A stretch of DNA of 11,241 nucleotides, taken from Acidimicrobiales bacterium. GTDB lineage: Bacteria > Actinomycetota > Acidimicrobiia > Acidimicrobiales > RAAP-2. The notes below the pieces were generated by a model. The model was not told the DNA's origin and did no database searches. It saw only the letters and a program-made list of their open reading frames with translations. The stretch spans positions 1 through 11,241 of the forward strand of contig JADGOK010000004.1 in NCBI GenBank assembly GCA_017882985.1, read 5' to 3'. Made by a program: the position numbers and the translations under genes. This document shows, piece by piece, positions 5,633 through 11,241 of this stretch; positions within the stretch are counted from its first letter, which is position 1; each line of letters opens with the position of its first letter.

Positions 5633-6355
5633 ATGAGCAAGGTTCGCCCCGACAAGGTCGCCACCGTCGACGAGGTCAAGTCGCGCGTCAACGCCTCGTC
5701 GACCGCCGTCGTCACCGAGTACCGCGGCATGACCGTCGCCCAGATCTCGTCGCTGCGTCGCCAGTTGCGTTCGATTGGCGCCGACTACAAGGTCTTCAAG
5801 AACACCCTCGTACTGCGCGCCATCAGCGGCACCGCCGTTGAGTCCCTCGGTGAGTTCCTTCACGGCCCCACCGCGATCGCCTTCGTCGACGGCGACGTCT
5901 CGGCGGTCGCCAAGACCCTGCGCGACTTCGCGCGTGAGACTCCGACGCTCGTGGTGAAAGGCGGCGTCGTTGACGGCAAGGCACTGACGATGAAGGACCT
6001 TTCCGCACTCGCCGATCTGCCGAGTCGCGACGTGCTGCTCGGCCAGTTCGCCGGACTGTTGGCCTCACCACTTCGCACCATGGCCGGACTCTTGAAGGCC
6101 CTGCCGCAAAACTTCGCCTACGGCCTCTCGGCCCTCATTGACTCGAAGGGTGGCCCCGTGGCCGCTCCCGTGGTCGAAGAGGTCGAAGCCGCCGAGACTC
6201 CGGCCGGGGTCGAGGAAGCTGCACCCGCAGCGAGCGACGACGCCGCGGCACCTGTCGCGGAGGTCGCGGTTGAAGAGGCGGCCCCCGTGGCCGACGATTC
6301 AGCCGAAACCACCGAGGCGCCTGTTGAGGACGCCGCGAGCGAACCGGCCGAATAA
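5633..6355 (+). CDS. rplJ: large ribosomal subunit protein uL10 with long acidic tail
   Basis: The first 172 residues are an ordinary L10: [33 protein letters not shown], then [20 protein letters not shown] and [12 protein letters not shown]. This protein anchors L7/L12 dimers to the GTPase-associated centre of 23S rRNA. The remaining 68 residues (173-240) are low complexity, made of Ala, Glu, Pro, Val, Asp, Ser and Thr with no Lys or Arg, and bring the protein to 240 residues against a usual 165-180. The tail follows the helix that normally binds L12 dimers and looks disordered. The start is fixed by AAGGAG (5622-5627), 5 nt before the ATG. The gene has its own promoter and leader and is followed 44 nt later by rplL. 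Confidence 0.97.
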   Translation: MSKVRPDKVATVDEVKSRVNASSTAVVTEYRGMTVAQISSLRRQLRSIGADYKVFKNTLVLRAISGTAVESLGEFLHGPTAIAFVDGDVSAVAKTLRDFARETPTLVVKGGVVDGKALTMKDLSALADLPSRDVLLGQFAGLLASPLRTMAGLLKALPQNFAYGLSALIDSKGGPVAAPVVEEVEAAETPAGVEEAAPAASDDAAAPVAEVAVEEAAPVADDSAETTEAPVEDAASEPAE

Positions 6356-6363
6356 CCCCACCA

Positions 6364-6381
6364 ACGAAGTATCGAAACGAA
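6364..6381 (+). promoter_or_regulatory. ACGAAGTA leader element, copy 3 (rplL)
   Basis: ACGAAGTATCGAAACGAA lies between rplJ and rplL, beginning 36 nt before the rplL ATG and followed by an A-rich stretch and the ribosome binding site AAAGGA (6388-6393). It matches the secE copy at 16 of 18 positions. Confidence 0.42.
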
Positions 6382-6399
6382 GAAAAGAAAGGAATCACC

Positions 6400-6795
6400 A
6401 TGGCTGCAACCCTGACCAAGGAACAGATCCTCGATGGCATCGCTGAGCTTTCCGTGATCGAACTGAGCGAACTGCTCAAGGAGTTCGAGGAGAAGTTCGG
6501 TGTGACGGCCGCGGCCCCCGTGGCGGCTGCCGCGCCGGCTGCCGCTGGCGGTGGCGCTGTTGCCGACGCTGGTGCCGACGAAAAGAGCGACTACGACGTC
6601 ATTTTGACCGGCGGAGGCGAAAAGAAGATTCAGGTGATCAAGGAAGTGCGTGCACTGACCAACCTGGGTCTAAAGGAAGCCAAGGATCTCGTCGACAGTG
6701 CCCCCAAGCCCGTCCTCGAGAAGGTCTCCAAGGCCGACGCCGACAAGGCCAAGGCGGCGCTCGAAGCCGCTGGCGCGACGGTGGAAGTCAAGTAG
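6400..6795 (+). CDS. rplL: large ribosomal subunit protein bL12 (L7/L12)
   Basis: This 131-residue L12 has the N-terminal dimerisation domain ([20 protein letters not shown], 10-29), an Ala/Gly-rich hinge (about 37-58) and the C-terminal factor-binding domain (about 64-131) with [20 protein letters not shown] and [14 protein letters not shown]. Multiple L12 dimers on L10 recruit and stimulate the translational GTPases. AAAGGA at 6388-6393, spaced 6 nt, gives a strong start. It is the last gene before a perfect intrinsic terminator, so the abundant rplJL message is separated from rpoBC. Confidence 0.98.
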   Translation: MAATLTKEQILDGIAELSVIELSELLKEFEEKFGVTAAAPVAAAAPAAAGGGAVADAGADEKSDYDVILTGGGEKKIQVIKEVRALTNLGLKEAKDLVDSAPKPVLEKVSKADADKAKAALEAAGATVEVK

Positions 6796-6813
6796 TTTCA
6801 AGGTTTTAGGGCG

Positions 6814-6849
6814 AAATGCCCCGGTCGGTGCGCCGACCGGGGCATTTTT
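6814..6849 (+). terminator. intrinsic terminator after rplL
   Basis: A perfect 15-bp stem (6814-6828 with 6833-6847, core GCCCCGGTCGG) with the 4-nt loop TGCG runs into TTTTT at 6845-6849. It lies 18 nt after the rplL stop codon and should end most rplJL transcripts, with any leakage feeding rpoBC. Confidence 0.95.
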
Positions 6850-6862
6850 CTGCTTCCAGTAC

Positions 6863-6891
6863 TTGACCTCGGCGGCGAACGTGCCTAGGGT
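6863..6891 (+). promoter_or_regulatory. rpoBC promoter P1
   Basis: TTGACC (6863-6868) and TAGGGT (6886-6891) are spaced by exactly 17 nt and begin 14 nt after the terminator U-run. The predicted start near 6898 gives a leader of about 175 nt. Confidence 0.65.
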
Positions 6892-6939
6892 GTGGCAACC
6901 GCACAGGCGGCCGCGTTTCCCAAGAATGGGGAGCGCCAC

Positions 6940-6969
6940 TTGCGCATCCCCTCGCGCAGCCGCTAGAGT
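6940..6969 (+). promoter_or_regulatory. rpoBC promoter P2
   Basis: TTGCGC (6940-6945) and TAGAGT (6964-6969) are spaced by 18 nt. The predicted start near 6976 falls inside the 7-bp inverted repeat at 6967-6996 and gives a leader of about 98 nt. Confidence 0.55.
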
Positions 6970-6996
6970 TGAAAGACCGTGTCCCTACGTTCAACT
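6967..6996 (+). repeat. 7-bp inverted repeat spanning the P2 start site
   Basis: AGTTGAA (6967-6973) and TTCAACT (6990-6996) form a perfect inverted repeat with a 16-nt centre. It overlaps the end of the P2 -10 box and covers the predicted start, a position suited to an operator. As RNA from P1 it would be a weak stem. Function is not established. Confidence 0.5.
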
Positions 6997-7060
6997 TCGT
7001 CGTCTCTTGGCGTCATTTTGCGCGTGGTCGCGGGAGCCTGCTGTAGCCACCCACTCACAC

Positions 7061-7065
7061 GGAGG
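7061..7065 (+). promoter_or_regulatory. Shine-Dalgarno sequence deciding the TTG start of rpoB
   Basis: GGAGG lies 8 nt before TTG at 7074. No ATG or GTG lies in frame between it and the conserved N-terminus, and the first in-frame ATG is within the conserved region (Met37), so TTG is the start. Confidence 0.75.
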
Positions 7066-7073
7066 ATTGACCG

Positions 7074-11241
<4,168 letters not shown>

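Noticed and set aside
6850..7073. A small gene between rplL and rpoB
   Set aside because: Short frames here have no ribosome binding site or recognisable product. The region is explained by promoters and the rpoB leader.

Overview
The window is a high-GC (a little over 60 percent by eye), gene-dense chromosomal segment from an actinobacterium. The RpoB, RpoC, NusG, L11 and L10 sequences look actinobacterial. The gene order tRNA-Thr, tRNA-Met, rpmG, tRNA-Trp, secE, nusG, rplK, rplA, rplJ, rplL, rpoB, rpoC is the classic actinobacterial arrangement. The lack of hadABC between rpmG and tRNA-Trp, the MptB-like glycosyltransferase and the form of RpoB/RpoC suggest a lineage outside the mycolic-acid bacteria. 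Acidimicrobiia is my best guess, but it is inferred from memory of protein sequences and not proven here.

Left part (1-2601): the 5' end of a YajQ-family gene runs leftward off the window. It diverges from a tRNA-Tyr gene with its own near-consensus promoter. A strong hairpin abuts the tRNA 3' end. Next comes a multi-pass membrane glycosyltransferase of the MptB type, which converges on a leftward GNAT acetyltransferase; the two genes overlap by 4 bp at their stop codons. Both leftward genes lack a Shine-Dalgarno sequence and have a -10-like hexamer 6-7 nt before the ATG, which suggests leaderless mRNAs.

Middle part (2652-5412): tRNA-Thr, tRNA-Met, rpmG (L33), tRNA-Trp, secE, nusG, rplK (L11) and rplA (L1) lie tightly packed on the + strand. 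They couple protein export (SecE), transcription elongation (NusG) and large-subunit ribosome assembly. L33 lacks one of the four expected zinc-ribbon cysteines.

Right part (5413-11241): rplJ-rplL (the L10/L12 stalk) has its own promoter and a structured leader consistent with L10 autoregulation. A textbook intrinsic terminator follows rplL. Two candidate tandem promoters then drive rpoB-rpoC, which overlap by 4 bp; rpoC runs off the right edge. L10 carries an unusual acidic tail of about 68 residues.

No mobile element, CRISPR array, phage gene or obviously foreign gene is visible. This is mostly conserved core machinery, and I see no new multi-gene system. The most interesting unexplained signals are regulatory: an ACGAAGTA element 34-36 nt before the start codons of rpmG, secE and rplL, and the repeat-containing rplJ leader with two mutually exclusive hairpins next to its ribosome binding site.
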